Of a DNA stretch of 64,000 bases, positions 49,476-61,713 are shown piece by piece (the stretch's first letter is position 1; each line of letters begins with the position of its first letter). The translations under genes were made by a program, and so were the position numbers. Source of the DNA: Quillaja saponaria (taxonomy: Eukaryota; Streptophyta; Magnoliopsida; Fabales; Quillajaceae); assembly GCA_029379385.1 (NCBI GenBank), contig CM055610.1, positions 21,105,422-21,169,421 of the forward strand, read 5' to 3'. The notes below the pieces were generated by a model. The model worked only from the letters and a program-made list of their open reading frames with translations. It was not told the origin of the DNA and made no database searches.

Positions 49476-52400
49476 ATGGAGGAGAACTTGTTGTACGACT
49501 GGAGCGTAATTAGATCTCTTTTGGCAATTCTGCAATGGTGGACTTTCAATGTCACTGTGATTATCATCAATAAGTGGATCTTTCAGGTATGTTAACTGGT
49601 TATGGATTGTACAAATTTCACTATTTTTTAATATACATATCGTATTGCGTCATTATGTACCATTTAATTTCCACGATTTATTTTTCTACATTGGGTTGGA
49701 AATTTATGATTATTTTTTTTCCAAAATTAATATTTAATAGTACATTTTGTGAGAGGGGAACTGTGAAGAATCATGGTTGTATATACTATAATGTGATGTA
49801 GAAAAATTTTAATTTTTCAGAATATTCTTTTTGTTCATGTTCTTTAATTTCCATTAGAGAATGGTTTAGTTGACCTCTACTCCAGATAAGAGAGATGTAT
49901 AATTTACTTGAATTAAAAATTTCCTTGGAGTCAATTCTTAAATAATCTTGTAAACCTCTTTGGTCCTGTTGTTTTTATAGTGTAACAATTACATAGAAAA
50001 TAATTATATAGCTAGCGACATACTTTTGGATCATGGATTATGTTTATGAATCTAAGAACTGGTCAAAAAGTGTGTGATTGCGTTGTGGAATTGTTTTAGA
50101 GCAGAATGCAATTTCAACAAACAAGTATCAAGAATTAGTGCCTGAAAATATAGAAAAGTTTATAATTTCAGCAATTGATTGAGTTTTTATTTCGTTTAGA
50201 AAATAAAAGTTTCGTCTTTTATTTGTCATGAAAGGACCAATTGATATTTGCATCTAATTATGATATGCCTAATGGACAGCAGCTACAGTTTAATATTTGT
50301 TTCATTTTGGATTTGCTGAGTAGGATAAACTGAATGCTTGTATTATCATCAGAGAAGTTAGATCATTAATACACTTGTTGCATTTTCAGGACATAATCAA
50401 TTTTATCAGCTCTTTCTCGTCTGTTTATTTTGTACAGTGATCCTCAATCGTCATATAATGAATTTAATGGTGATGTTCAAAGCTTGTACCATTCTAAAGT
50501 ACCTCTTCTTTCTTCTTTTTTCAGAAATTGGATTTCAAGTTTCCTCTATCAGTATCATGTGTCCATTTTATATGCTCAGCTGTTGGAGCATACCTTATGA
50601 TTAAGGTGCTAAAGCTCAAGCCACTGATTGCTGTTGACCCTGTAGATCGCTGGAGAAGGATTTTTCCTATGTCATTCGTATTCTGCATTAACATAGTTCT
50701 GGGGAATGTGAGCTTGCGTTACATTCCAGTTTCTTTCATGCAGACAATAAAGTCTTTCACACCTGCAACCACAGGTTAGGTTGAAATTGAATAGTAACTT
50801 CACTTTTCCATTTCTTTTCCTTGGTCTTTTTAATAACTATTAGGCATAAGGGTATCTAATCTAGATGAACTTGCACAGTTGTTCTGCAATGGCTAGTTTG
50901 GAGAAAATACTTTGACTGGCGTATTTGGGCTTCTCTGGTACCCATTGTTGGAGGGATTCTTCTCACATCTGTGACAGAGCTTAGCTTTAATATGTTTGGA
51001 TTTTGTGCTGCCTTATTTGGCTGTTTAGCTACTTCAACAAAGACAATCCTTGCGGAATCCCTGTTACATGGATACAAATTTGACAGGTAGCAGCTTTGTT
51101 CTTGTTGCCACTTTTTCCTTGTTTTTGTTTCTTCATTCTCTTCCTTTCTTTATTTCTTGGTATTCCATACTTGCTAATTGCTTCTCGGTCTTAAATCATG
51201 TACTACCCCTATGGAAGAACAAGATGGAGGGTAGTAAAATTGGATTCTCATATGTGACATACATACTTTAGCAAGACCAAAAATCTCTACACACCTTTAT
51301 GTGGTTGGTTTTAAGTTTTTATTTTTATTTTTTTCCCAATGGGAAACTGGAAGTTTTCTTTACAGAATCTAAAAAGTTTTGATATTGCTGGTTCAACTAC
51401 CTCAATTATTATCAGGCTATCAGCCTCCACCAGGCTACAGATTTACTTTGCATTCTTGATCTAGAAAGTATTAAAGCTCCCATTTTCAATCAAATGTACG
51501 GCTGTACTAAAAGTAAGGGATTCGACACTTTGGCTGTATTCTGATATGAATTAATGTACACAGTTGTTGTTATATGTATGGGACTCAATTGGAAATTTGA
51601 GATTGTTGGGTACTATTATTTTTGGCTCATACTTGTGGAAGAAGTTTGATACATGTGTTTTAAGATGGTGTAGAGGAATGCTATAGTAGTGTAGTAATTG
51701 GAATGTGAATTTGCATTTCCTTTAGAGCCTTGATCACATCACGTAAAAGTTAGGCAGGGTTAGGCATATCATGGGATAACTAATTCCTTTCTATCTTGGC
51801 TTGGATATGGAACCACCGTCATAATTTGAAACATGCCCAAGTCATTCTTCAATAAATGCTTGCAACTAACATTCATGGTAGGCTGAAATTCCAGACGGTG
51901 CTTTTCTCTTTTACTATTTGTATACAATGACATGATCAATGTTGATGTATATGTTCAATTTCTAGTAAAAGTAAATATGGTTCCATTTATGACTATAGAT
52001 AATGCCATTCACAGAATTTACAAGTGGCAAGTTTTATTATTGTTATATCTATCTGTCACCAGTCCTTGGATATTTCACACATATCATGCTTCTTTTTCCC
52101 AAATTGACCCTATCATGTGTCCAATATTGATTATTTTCCACTAGAAAAGTGTTGTAAATTCTTTCTCCATCATCATTGAAAAAAGGTTCAATGCAACTTC
52201 AATAGGAAGGATGTTAATCTCGTTAGGTTGTTCAAGGTTCCTTGATATGAAGTTGTGTTTCTCTGATCAAATTTGATGGATTGTAGAGATTCCCCAAATG
52301 ATTGGTGAGAGAATGAACAAATAGCTTCAAATAAAACACACCGGAACTTGAGATTCTTTCAGTAAGCTAAGTGTGGGCTTCCTGATGGTCCATTTTGAGA

Positions 52401-53936
52401 TCTCGATCATCATTTAGTTACCTTCTGCGTTGCGATATTATTCGATATGCATAGAATCATGTAGTGATTCTTGGGTCCTCTAACTTTCTCCTCCTTTTTC
52501 TCCTCTTAAATTTGCATTCTCTCCTCAATCTTGCTATTATATAAGCCACAGAAATTTGATAACTATTTCACTTTATCTTCATTGTATTGGTTTTTTCCCT
52601 ATGATATGTCCACTTAATAGTTTTCTTACATTGATGAAACTGCCTAAGGTTGTATTTGTAATTAAATCAACGCTTGTTCAAATAGCTGCTCCTTATTGAT
52701 TCAGTTTGCATCAAGCGAAGAATACAGCTGCAAGGACTTTACTAATTTACTTGAATGTGACCTCTAATTATACTAGACATTGTTGATCTCGCTTTGAAGC
52801 TTCCTGATTACTTAACTACTTCTCAAGATCATATACTGTAAAAGATTCTTTCTGAATTTCTGTCTAGTTTTATAATTAGCTCCTTCCAGAATACTGGCCA
52901 CGATATTTACATTTCCTTGGAATTTGCCCTATCCTTTTACCTCAAATTCTTCTCAGCTTCAGTTAGGATGATGAAGGTAGGTTTCACCTTGTTTGAACTT
53001 TGAACACATGGGCAGATATCAGTGATTGTATAATCAAATCAGTCATCCATGTGCCCAAGTCCTCAAAACTTGTGCTTTATTATGCTTTATTATGTGTAAG
53101 CTTCTGATATGATTCCTTGCTGCCCCTACTGAAGTTGATTCTTTTTGTGATCTTCTAGCATAAACACAGTGTATTACATGGCACCGTTTGCAACCATGAT
53201 CTTGGCAATACCTGCAATGTTGCTTGAAGGCAATGGGGTTCTTGATTGGTTTGGCACCCATCCATATCCATGGTCCTGCCCTTATCATTATTTTCCTCTC
53301 TGGGGTTTTGGCTTTCTGCCTTAACTTCTCTATTTTTTATGTGATTCACTCGACAACTGCTGTGACATTTAATGTTGCTGGGAACCTTAAGGTGAGTCCT
53401 TCTAGGCAGAACCTGATGCTTCAATCTACTATATCTTTTGTCACTGTTATAATTATCAAACACAGCTGAGTGTTTCTTTGATACTACTTAATGTTTTACA
53501 TTATAAGTTTCTGAATATTTTGTTATTTCAAATTGTGATGCCTCATTGCGTAATTATCTTATTTCATGCTCTTCAGTGACTTGCATGCGTGGATATTTAC
53601 TGCCAGAGTAGTACAATGGAAAGTAGAAACCAATTCTGTTTTTTGATCTCCATTGCAGTTCTTCTGTTTTGCACATTATTCATTACCATAGCCTTTTCTT
53701 TTCTTTTTTCTGTACAGGTTGCAGTTGCTGTCCTTATTTCTTGGATGATATTTCGGAACCCAATTTCACCTTTGAATGCTATTGGCTGTGCAATAACCCT
53801 TGTGGGATGTACATTCTATGGTTATGTCAGGCACATGCTCTCCCAACAGCTTCCAGGAACGCCTAAAACACCCCGGACACCCCGGAATCGGTCAGAGCTG
53901 CATCCCCTTGTAAACGATAAAGATGACAAGGTCTGA
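49476..53936 (+). CDS. Golgi nucleotide-sugar transporter, UDP-galactose transporter 1-like, frame broken by one extra base
   Basis: Exons: 49476-49586, 50525-50774, 50879-51086, 53159-53391, 53718-53936, all GT-AG. The sequence is a multi-pass TPT/drug-metabolite-type carrier of the plant NST-KT group, with stretches such as NVTVIIINKWIFQ, FPMSFVFCINIVLGNVSLRY, SFMQTIKSFTPATT and TAVTFNVAGNLK. From memory it is closest to Arabidopsis UDP-galactose transporter 1 (At1g77610), which brings nucleotide sugars into the Golgi. The exons total 1021 nt, one more than a multiple of three. The excess base is at 53275-53277 in exon 4, right after Trp228-Ser229. Read literally the protein stops at 53322-53324 (244 residues). 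Without it, 339 residues fit all later splice phases. This is either a real null mutation or a consensus error. Intron 3 is unusually long (2.07 kb). Confidence 0.93.
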
Positions 53937-54928
53937 TTGATTTAGATATGAATAGGTAAAAGGAAGAAAAAGAAGAAAAGAACTCCACATCTTCGTTTTG
54001 TAATTCTACGTTAGATCACCCACAATTTTTATATATGCTTCTTCTCTTTTCTACGTTACAATTGAAAAATATATTTGGTTTCTGCCATTTTGCTGCTTCT
54101 CTACTCTTTTTCCTGATGATTGTCAGTTTAATACTTTTATCACTAACCATTTGCATGTAAGTATGCCCCACTGCTTATCAAATATTCAAATGGGGTGAAT
54201 TTTATAGCTCAAGTGGTACCAGTTTTTCATTCCTAATTCCAACACTCCCAATGTAACATAAAAAAAAATGGTAATGAGGTTTTTTTTTTTTTTTTTGTGC
54301 ATTTAAATGGGATTCTCGTAAAGATCAAATTGGGCCGCGATTTTATCTACTCCTGACCGCAACTGCATTGAAGGTTCTCTTTTTCTTTTTCATTTAAAAG
54401 TATTTTTGTTAAAGAAAGTAGACATGTATCTTTCTAAATTTCAAATTTTTCTTATCAAATTCTTAATTCTTCTAAATTCCAAAATAAAGAATAAATAAAT
54501 TTTTAACACTCATCATTTTTATTAATTATCTACTATCGCTCCAGTAAAATAGTAAAGATATTAATAATTTATCATTTTCTCTTTCTCTTCCAAACAAAAA
54601 ATATACTTTATCCATTATTCCATCTCCCCTCTCAACTAATCAATTTTTCTTCTTTGTATCCTTTTCTCTCGTCTACATTCATCTAGTATATCATTTTCCA
54701 TTCACCCCTCCCCTCCCCTAATACTACATGAATGCTTACAAGCATGGGCAAGTTTTGATAATAGACATGCACAGTGACTAAACTAATTTTTCTCCAATTG
54801 ATTCCATTACTACTGGGAAGATGTAGTTAGTAGTTACAGGTGGATTTAGAATTTAGATGCTAGATATAGTAGGTTAAAATCCCTACTTATGTCTAATTAG
54901 ATCATTACTAGTCCACTAATATTTGAAA
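53937..54928. other. Convergent intergenic region
   Basis: About 1 kb between the stop codons of the transporter and the stress-protein gene, holding both 3'-UTRs. It is AT-rich with a T-run (54279-54296). No gene, repeat structure or clear hairpin was seen. Confidence 0.5.
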
Positions 54929-56142
54929 CTAAGCCAGTAACCAGAAGTTCTTCTGCCATCTAGTGCTGATAAGATAACCATTGTTGCCTTGGCTCCGCTT
55001 CCTCACACCTATTGTCAAGCACTCAACAATATTGATGCACTGCTCTACAAACTCTTCAGTGCTGTTAGATCCACATAGGCTGCCAAAACAGAGGAAATAA
55101 AACAAGACAAAATCCAGAGCATTAGATGATATAGAGGTCAAAGACTGAAAATAGCATGATGGGGTAGTCAATTGATTGGACTCGCCATTTGATGAGTGGA
55201 GAGGTCTTCTTTTGACCCAACACTAACACAGACACCTCCAGCTTCTTCACTTGACTCATCACTGTGGCCAATTTAGGTCCTTCAATCACAAGTCCTTCCA
55301 CTTCCACCTGAATATTAGACTCAAACGGTCAGTAGAGAGAGTAAAAACACAAGAAAAAGTCATGCCATCTCTCTATTAGAATTGGAAGTTGAAAATGAAA
55401 AAGAAGAAAAAGAAAAGGTAAAAATCTCATACATCATCTAGCACAACAATTCATTCCCCTCCGAGAAGTAAGAATTTGCAAATTTGCTTCTGAGCTAAAT
55501 AATTTGCAATTTTTAGTTTTCCCTCTGAAAAGTAAAATAGAAAAGTGATGCCAAGCAGAAAAATCATTTTCATTCTCCCTCTAAGAATATAAAAAGTAGA
55601 AAACAAATTAAAAAGGAGAATAGCAAAACAAATTTCCCTCTAATTGAACAGTATTTGAGAATCTCTGAAAAACCACGCAAAGATCTACCAAGCACAAGAT
55701 ACTTCCTCTGTCTTTACACATTGGATCCACAAAAGAATATAGGAAGAGATTGCAGTAAACAAATTGACATACCCCTGGATTACAGTCCTTGCAAAGTGAC
55801 CCAAGATAGTTAACAAGATAGGTGGAACGAGAATCAAAGCCCTTATAGGGAGGGACTATATGAAGGAGAGTGAGCATATCACCCTTATTTGCAACATGGG
55901 TGAGCGCCCACATGAGTGCATGCTTGGAATGTGAAGTCTGATCCACCACCACCATCACTCTCTTTCTAACAGCCACTCCACCATTCTCATTTCCACAAAT
56001 GTTAAACCCTTTCCATTTGACTCAAACTAGTTTCACACCCACCAGTACTGCTATACTTGTGATTTGCACTCCACCTATTTGATGTTGATTTCCAGGCTTC
56101 CTTCCCACTCAACTGCCTTAAAAATGAACCTGAACTTGGCAT
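54929..56142 (-). CDS. Universal stress protein family gene, 3 exons, frame broken by one extra base
   Basis: Exons: 56142-55773, 55307-55186, 55079-54929. The core RVMVVVDQTSHSKHALMWAL and KLATVMSQVKKLEVSVLVLG is the Rossmann-like USP fold of a plant subgroup. The protein ends with STRWQKNFWLLA. The glycine-rich ATP-binding motif of classical UspA is not evident. Exon 1 holds 370 nt, one too many for its phase-0 donor. An extra A in the run at 56010-56012 makes the frame from ATG 56142 stop at 56002-56004 after 46 codons. Without it, 213 residues read through. An in-frame ATG at 55955 could give a shortened protein of 151 residues. Intron 2 begins with GC, not GT (55185-55184), and this is the only donor I found that restores the frame into exon 3. 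The gene could be damaged, or the extra base could be a sequence error. Confidence 0.88.
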
Positions 56143-57991
56143 TATTTCTTGCTCTTCTTCCCTAATGTGTTTAAGTATGAATATTTTTGCTACTCTTGGC
56201 TATAAAAAAACGTGAATGGGTAGGCTTCCAGTCTGCTAGCTATAGACTGCAACAGTGGATATGGGTAGGCTAATTGTAGTGAGGAAACAGAGTGATTAGA
56301 GAGAGAGAGAGATACGGAGAGAGGACAAAAAGAGTGATGGATGAAGGGTTATGCAGAAGAAATGATGGTGGAGGACTGATGATGCAAAGCTTTGGTTTTC
56401 ATCTTTGTGCAGGTTAAAGTATCACGGGAATCCCTGACCGGTTATGGCTTTACTCTACATAGATATAGTAAACAATCACTAATGCTCTGTTTTGATGATG
56501 AAAGAGAAGATTTTTTGGTACCATTTCTTACATCTATTTCATTTCAGATTCTTTTGTACAATTATTTTATATCTTTCTCATAATCTGTCATACTCTTAGT
56601 AATAAGTTTTCTTTCTTTTTTCATTTTTTTTCCTCAGAGATCTGCTATGATAAGCTTTAAAGTACTTTAGCAAAATTATCCATATGATACAGAAATGTTA
56701 GCTCATGTCACATGGTTCACATGAAATAAAGTGGTCCATCTTTAATTAGATAGCCTTGTAAGACGTAAGATCCCTCATATTGCACCTGAAATAGTTTCAT
56801 AAGAGATCAGAATTCATTTTTTAGGTCTCAAGAAATAATCCAGATTTTTTGTGTAAATGATTATTAAACAATGTGTCAAATCTTTTCAACTCATGGTAGT
56901 AGAATTAGTACTATTGAATACAGTCCTTAGACATATTCCTCTCACATTGTATACTTAAATCTCCATTGGTTTGAACCCAAACAGGAAATAATGCAACATA
57001 ATATGGTGTTCTTGTTACTTGTTAACCAACTTTTTGCGCCAGCCTGTGTGGGCTTATACCTCATTTGGCATTTTAGATTTTCTTATGTTTTTTTAGAATA
57101 TAATAAAAATGCTGTATCAATATAGAGAAAAAAAAAATTATTTCTCAATAGAAAATTAATGTTTATCTTTCTCGGGGAGGAGGTAGTGCACGGGATGATT
57201 CAAATTCGTAATTTTAAGACTCAAATTGTACCATATCCATTGGTAACTTGACCTGGGCTGCCACTAACTTGCCAAGTAAATAAATGAAATATATTGCAAT
57301 GCAATATTTACATGGTTGTTTGGTAAATTAGAAAGCTGGGTAAGAGTGTAATGGTGTTAGGGACTAGTGAGAGTATAGTAGTTCAGCGAACTACCCCAGG
57401 AGCAATTATTTGGATTCCTGACTCCCTGACCAAAATAAAAACCCCAATTCACGAGGGGTCCCAATTCTTACATCTTTCTTTTAGTTTTTCCATTTGAAAT
57501 TTATAACAATAAATTTTCTTTTAAAATGCATTCTCTCAAAAATGTTAAGAGGCTGTCAGGTCCGGATTCTTTACTGTTTTCTGACCGTCATGTGAACGAA
57601 GTAGCAATGCAATCGGTTTTATTTTTTGAGCGGTGGGTGGTGTTTAAGTTCTCATCATATTAATAGGGTGCAACTAGATATTTCTTTTTTTACTAATTAG
57701 TTGGGATAAATTGTTTTAAAATCAGTGAATAAAATTTAAATTTTAATAATGAGTGACATATGGAAAGAGTATAGTTTCAACTTTTTTTTTTTTTGGTCAG
57801 AACTTTCAACGCTGAAAGTTTGCTTACAAGTATAAAATATTAATTGAATGAGGTTGATCCAAATGGAACAGCAGAGTGTAGAGTTGAGTCAGTTGACTGT
57901 TTGAATGATAGGCCTCACAGACTCAGAGTCACAGGCCAAAAGAGTATTATGGCATCACCTGAGCTTTTCTCTTGAAACTAGTTAATTAGTG
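56143..57991. other. Stress-protein upstream region and intergenic DNA
   Basis: Contains the promoter side of the universal-stress-protein gene, including a GA repeat near 56300-56320. No supported gene is visible. Confidence 0.5.
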
Positions 57992-58063
57992 TATATTTCG
58001 TGGAAGTTTGAGCTTGTGTGGGTTCTGTATATTTCGTGGAAGTTTGAGCTTGTGTGGGTTCTG
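57992..58063. repeat. Perfect 36-bp tandem duplication
   Basis: Positions 57992-58027 are repeated exactly at 58028-58063. The unit begins tatatttcgtgg and ends gggttctg. The identity suggests a recent event. It is non-coding as far as I can see. Confidence 0.95.
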
Positions 58064-59738
58064 TTCTGTTATTGCAATTTGCTATTACTCTACTCAAATT
58101 TGAAAGAATACAGACGAACTAGCGTTCCGCACCAGCTTCTTCGCAATATGTGAAGACAAATATAATAAAGACTACAAATCTCATTTTGGTCGGTTGGGTA
58201 CATTTTTTATTTTTCAGTTGACACAATTTAGAGGGCTGTTTTTTTTTGGTTTTTTTATAACAAAATTGTTACTTTTCAACATATGTTTGGCTCTTTTTGT
58301 GTTTGTGTAGGCTGGTTATGGTTGGCGCTGGTGGCATAGTGGTATGGTGGCTGTTCTCAAAAGGGAGAGAGAAATGGGAAAAGTGGTGGCGATATTGATG
58401 GTGGTCCAAAAAAAGATCCGAGACAAACAACCTTTGCCTGAAATTTGGCAAGACTAGGCAGCCTTAGGCATGCCTGCCAATGGCTTCATAGGAATTATGA
58501 AAACTAATTTGGATTGGAACATTATTAAGATTTAAGATCCTTCAAAGAGGGATTAGTTTTTAAAACGATTAAATTGACTACTGCACTTGTTGAGCTCTGT
58601 CTCTGGTATTCAGAGTTCTAGAGACTGCAAGTTGCTATATTATTTGAAGTACTGTCCTAATAATTCAACTACATCGGAAGCGGGATAAGCCTTACAAAGA
58701 TGAAAATTGAATGGATTATTTCAGAATTAGGGCAACCTAACCATGCTGGGAAACCTTTTAACAGCTCCCCTTTTATGATGCCAGCCCGTGAGCATCAGCA
58801 GAGACATTAAGTAACATTTCCTTCAAAGTGAAGGGTACCAGCAGCGACTTATCCTGTTTTAATGGTTGATATTATTCAAGTGCTAGTGTAATTGCCAACG
58901 CCATATTACAACATCTATGAGGATAAATCCAGTGGTCTCACAACCGGGGGTTGATCCCACAGCTGCCATGCGTTTAGCATAAAACCAAAACACATGCTCA
59001 GCAATTGTATACATCATTTGCATATTATACCAACTAAATGCAGCATTGTCAGAAGAGATACCAGGAGGCTCCAAAGTTTCCAGCAATATTATAGGTAATT
59101 ACTGTGATGGAATACATGCATAATACTTGAGGGACGCGCTTTAACTTTTCATGCCAGGAGTGGCAAGACACTTACGTATATTTCTTGTTCCATTGTTCGC
59201 ACTTAGAAAGCAATAGATCGGCTTCGGAAATTAGAATGCTCATTCCATGAGCATGTTTAAGAACTTGAAGAGTACTTGGTGTTCTGTGTCAGCATACTGT
59301 GTAAGATCTGTTTCGAAATCACGAAGTCCTTTCCATGATTTTTCTGACAATTATTAAGTTTATAACAATAAATCTCCCCCCCTATAGGTAAACTTCTAGA
59401 AATCTATCAACAGACACCCAAGCACATCCATGTAGAGATGGGAGAGGTGGTGGAGGAAAAGCAGCAGCATATATCTAGATAAGCAATGCAATATATACCA
59501 CTTCAGCGTGTGTTGGACAGCATACGACTTGGTTGCTCATTATCTAGCACAGCAGAGATAGCAGGTGATACCTCGTGCAAGTTTTGTAGCTGCTAATCTG
59601 CTTAAAACAACGATATGAACAAGAGACTCCAGTCTGAGAAATTGAGACTAGGAAGTCTATGAAAATATGAGGCTTCAACAGAACCTTCAGAAACAGATGA
59701 ATATGTGCTTTCTAGACTACAATGTCAATTGATTGAAT
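58064..59738. other. Intergenic DNA, no gene recognised
   Basis: There are small ORFs only, such as 58883-59086 on the minus strand, with no domain, splice pattern or family resemblance. The right part (59380-59738) could be the 3'-UTR of the uncertain minus-strand gene that follows. Confidence 0.4.
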
Positions 59739-61038
59739 CCTCACAAAATGTCCAGGCGTCCAGCTTCTCCAGTCAAGGGGCGTGGCATCTTCCCGCACAA
59801 TAGTTTTCAATTTCATCAAAAGTGAGGAAGATAAAATCCCATTTCTAAGGAAGAATAGTATCAGCGTTATATCTTATTAATTGATCACAAAACTAAAGTA
59901 CCATACCTGCATCCTTTCAAAGACATGAAGAGGACCACATGAATTTTCTTTCCTTCCGTTTAACTGAGTACAAATTAGTGAACTACCCTCAGCCTCTTGT
60001 TAACTCCAGAAATTTCTTGCCCACTTTCCATGAAAAGAAAAAGGGATGTATTTGCCATCCTGCAAACATCCGTGAATTTTCCTAATCAAAATAAAGAGAA
60101 CCTACGTATAATATATAACATGAAGGCCATAAATATGAACCATCAACATGGTACTTGAGCCTTCTGGCATGTCTGTCACGAGGCTTCAAGAAGCCTTCAA
60201 AAGCTTAATAGATGTGTCAAAATCATATGCATACATGTCCAATAAAAGTTAATTTGGTCACATAAGCTACACAGCCAAGAAGTGTCAGGTGAAATATATG
60301 ACTTGAGTTTTCTTTAGTAAGATTAAAAATTGAAGACTTTAAACATTAAAAACAAAAAGGTATATATAAGAAGCATGTTGAGGAACAACCAACAAGATGA
60401 ATGGAAAGAGGGAAGGTGGGAGAGAGAGAGAGAGTGAATGTGGGTATATGACACTGATCGGCAGGTATTAAAACAGGTATTCCGACTAAATGGTCTTAGT
60501 TTTTACATTTAAATTTGTAATGTTGTTCAATTGGTGCAAAATGTTTTCTATCTCCGAGAAACATTGAATTTTGTCTGATCGCTATCAAAAGAAAATACTT
60601 TTGAGCTTTACAGGGACCTCTCGTGTGGAAAACTGAATCATGAAAGTCTACCGGTTATTCGGTTTCTTTTTCATTTGCCATATCGGCACTATGTAGAATG
60701 CTTCTAGTACAGTTGAGCCTGTAGAAATTAAAATGACATGATTAAATGAAATCCAATCACCTCCAAATAGCACATACCCTTTTGCACCATGAACTTGATG
60801 ATGACTAACAATTGTTCATAAGACGCGCACACACATACAAACATATATCTTCTCTTGGATTTTGTTGTCTTGCCAAGTCCATGTCGGGTCATACACATCT
60901 GCAACCAAGAAGAAAACATTGGAGACTAACCTCAGCTGACATTCTTGCTTCTGATCGCATATCATGGACGGGCGGTGATGCATCTTCGATCTGTAATGAG
61001 TCAGGTGACATTTGGCCCAAGCATGCCCTTAAGTCCAT
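59739..61038 (-). pseudogene. Coding-like fragments of an unrecognised minus-strand gene
   Basis: Four pieces read like protein but do not join cleanly. At 61038-60931 there are 36 codons from an ATG to a GT donor (contains SPDSLQIEDASPPVHDMRSE). Near 60840-60895 there is DVYDPTWTWQDNKIQEK, only about 30 bp further on, too close for a normal intron and in another frame. Near 59900-59965 there is NGRKENSCGPLHVFERMQ before a GT. Near 59755-59815 there is FDEIENYCAG followed, one base out of frame, by MPRPLTGEAGRLDIL and a stop. The ordered fragments on one strand suggest a degraded gene, or a real gene with sequence errors. I do not recognise the family and give no function. Confidence 0.45.
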
Positions 61039-61485
61039 TACCTCTTAACATTTTTCTTTGGTGTACTATCCCCCTTATTTATCCCTCTACAAGTATTTAT
61101 TTATTTATTTTTTGATCCGAGAGGGAGTGGGGGAATAAGCCATAAACCCAAGTAAGCATTAAGAAGAGTCGACTTTGGAGCTCCTAGATAGCAAGGATAA
61201 CAAGTGCCGCTAGACACTGGACTTCTGGCATCCCTCTACAAGTAAAAGAAACTGAGAAGTAAATATCAAATAATTAGACTCTAAATCCTACTTCTATAAT
61301 TCTGTTATCAAACTCAATTAAGCAAAAAAAAAAAAAATGAAGACTCTTGGGTTATATATATTTATGTAGTCCCCCCTATCTACAAGTTCTCAATGAACAA
61401 GCCTGCGGAGTAAAAGAAAATAATAAATTACCTGAATCCACCACAATGCAAACACATTGGAACAATTAACAAACCTAAGATGCCG

Positions 61486-61713
61486 TTAAAAAAGGCACAT
61501 GATGCATGAAAATAAAATTACAAATTTCTTATAACCTTTAGTTTGAGGGCTTTTCCCTTTTGGCTTGCTTTGACTTCCGCTGTATTCGTCATTGTCTTCC
61601 CCGTGTTCATCTTCGCGACAGTCTTTATCATTTTTCTGATCACATTTACCGTCGTGTTCTAGTGGGAGCAGTGTGGAATGGACCAACTTCCGGCAAATAT
61701 TCCGGCGTTCCAT
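61486..61713 (-). CDS. Hypothetical 75-residue ORF, or first exon of the neighbouring gene
   Basis: ATG at 61713 follows an in-frame stop and opens 75 codons that are richer in G+C than the surroundings. The product has a basic start (MERRNICRKLV), an acidic middle (DKDCREDEHGEDNDEYS), a Lys/Ser/Pro-rich stretch and a hydrophobic end. It could be the 5' exon of the gene fragments at 59739-61038, since it is on the same strand and upstream of them. A candidate donor occurs after AAAG near 61535. I recognise no family. Confidence 0.35.
   Translation of the reverse strand: MERRNICRKLVHSTLLPLEHDGKCDQKNDKDCREDEHGEDNDEYSGSQSKPKGKSPQTKGYKKFVILFSCIMCLF

Noticed and set aside
53155..53463. Minus-strand ORF of 102 codons opposite transporter exon 4
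   Set aside because: It is the complement of a clear transporter exon.
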